Assembly (NCBI GenBank): GCA_964472505.1
Contig: CAYYQW010000022.1
Location: 1-51,135, forward strand
Source of the DNA: JAYEIA01 sp964472505
GTDB taxonomy: Bacteria > Bacteroidota > Bacteroidia > Bacteroidales > JAADGE01
Direction of reading: 5' to 3'
Length of the DNA stretch: 51,135 nucleotides
In this document: positions 51,011-51,135 of the stretch, piece by piece
Layout: every line of letters begins with the position of its first letter
Numbering within the stretch: position 1 is the first letter of the stretch
Notes under the pieces: generated by a model
The model's input: the letters and a program-made list of their open reading frames with translations, nothing else
Database searches by the model: none
What the model was told of the DNA's origin: nothing
Position numbers and translations under genes: made by a program

Positions 51011-51135
51011 ATTAGGCGCATAAATACTACAAATTATTATATTACATCCAAGCATTTATCACCGGCTTCTACAAGCTCAGCTCCAAATATCCCGTAGGCT
51101 GAGCTTGCCGAAACCGATATATCAAAACCGAGTGC
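51011..51135. mobile_element. Palindromic MITE-like element, copy 4 (inverted, cut by the window end)
   Basis: Read in reverse complement this has the copy-3 right arm (ATGCTTGGATGTAATATAA, ending GCCTAAT) and the palindromic core (CTGAGCTTGTAGAAGCCGG and CGGCAAGCTCAGCC). The remainder lies beyond the window. Confidence 0.65.

Overview
The window looks like chromosomal DNA from a low-GC member of the Bacteroidota. The clues are a TTTG-N19-TACTTTTG promoter of the Bacteroidetes sigma type, genes that rarely show a Shine-Dalgarno sequence, Bacteroidota-style envelope proteins (a TPR/PD40/OmpA fusion, a BamB-like propeller pair, an OmpH/Skp protein) and chemotaxis genes without any flagellar gene. 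The assignment is an inference from gene content, not a phylogenetic result. No rRNA, tRNA or CRISPR array was seen.

Layout. (1) 26-6820, minus strand: a complete tryptophan operon, trpL-E-G-D-C-F-B-A. It is headed by a leader peptide with three consecutive Trp codons and an attenuator hairpin. A small palindromic element sits between trpC and trpF. (2) 7093-7799, plus: a nucleotidyltransferase/HEPN gene pair of toxin-antitoxin type. (3) 8394-11525, plus: a large soluble hybrid histidine kinase with five PAS domains, two of them recently homogenised. (4) 11555-14352: a decay zone holding a solute-binding-protein fragment, the 3' end of a second RND pump gene and an outer-membrane protein gene broken by a frameshift at a G run. 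(5) 14353-20999, minus: a TetR-controlled RND efflux operon (tetR-tolC-hlyD-rnd), apparently read from a nearly leaderless promoter.

(6) 21809-38757, minus: a fourteen-gene chemotaxis cluster. In order of transcription it is coiled-coil protein, STAS, CheY, CheA, CheW, three MCPs, CheR, an HK-like protein lacking the phospho-accepting His, CheD, CheB, a second receiver, and a membrane GAF/PAS protein. It encodes full excitation and adaptation machinery (CheA/W/Y, CheR/B/D) plus parts that the textbook pathway does not explain. There is no CheZ, CheC or CheX; the coiled-coil protein carries a DxxxQ motif that could fill that gap. With no flagellar genes nearby, the likely outputs are gliding, twitching or another behaviour. 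(7) 39033-50938: envelope and miscellaneous genes, including an OmpH/Skp-like protein, a HemG-like flavodoxin, a polytopic membrane protein, two PQQ-type propeller proteins around a STAS-like protein and a GT4 glycosyltransferase, a zinc-ribbon membrane protein with an orphan Hpt protein, and a TPR protein followed by a PorE-like OmpA-family protein.

A family of dispersed palindromic elements (2655-2836, 41308-41471, 46312-46522, 51011-end) sits in the intergenic gaps. The best copy has terminal inverted repeats, which points to a non-autonomous mobile or REP-like element.

The strongest leads for follow-up are the trp attenuator, the unconventional chemotaxis components (His-less kinase, DxxxQ coiled-coil protein, STAS, extracytoplasmic CZB receptor, acidic-tailed receptor ending in DFEKF), and the palindromic element family.
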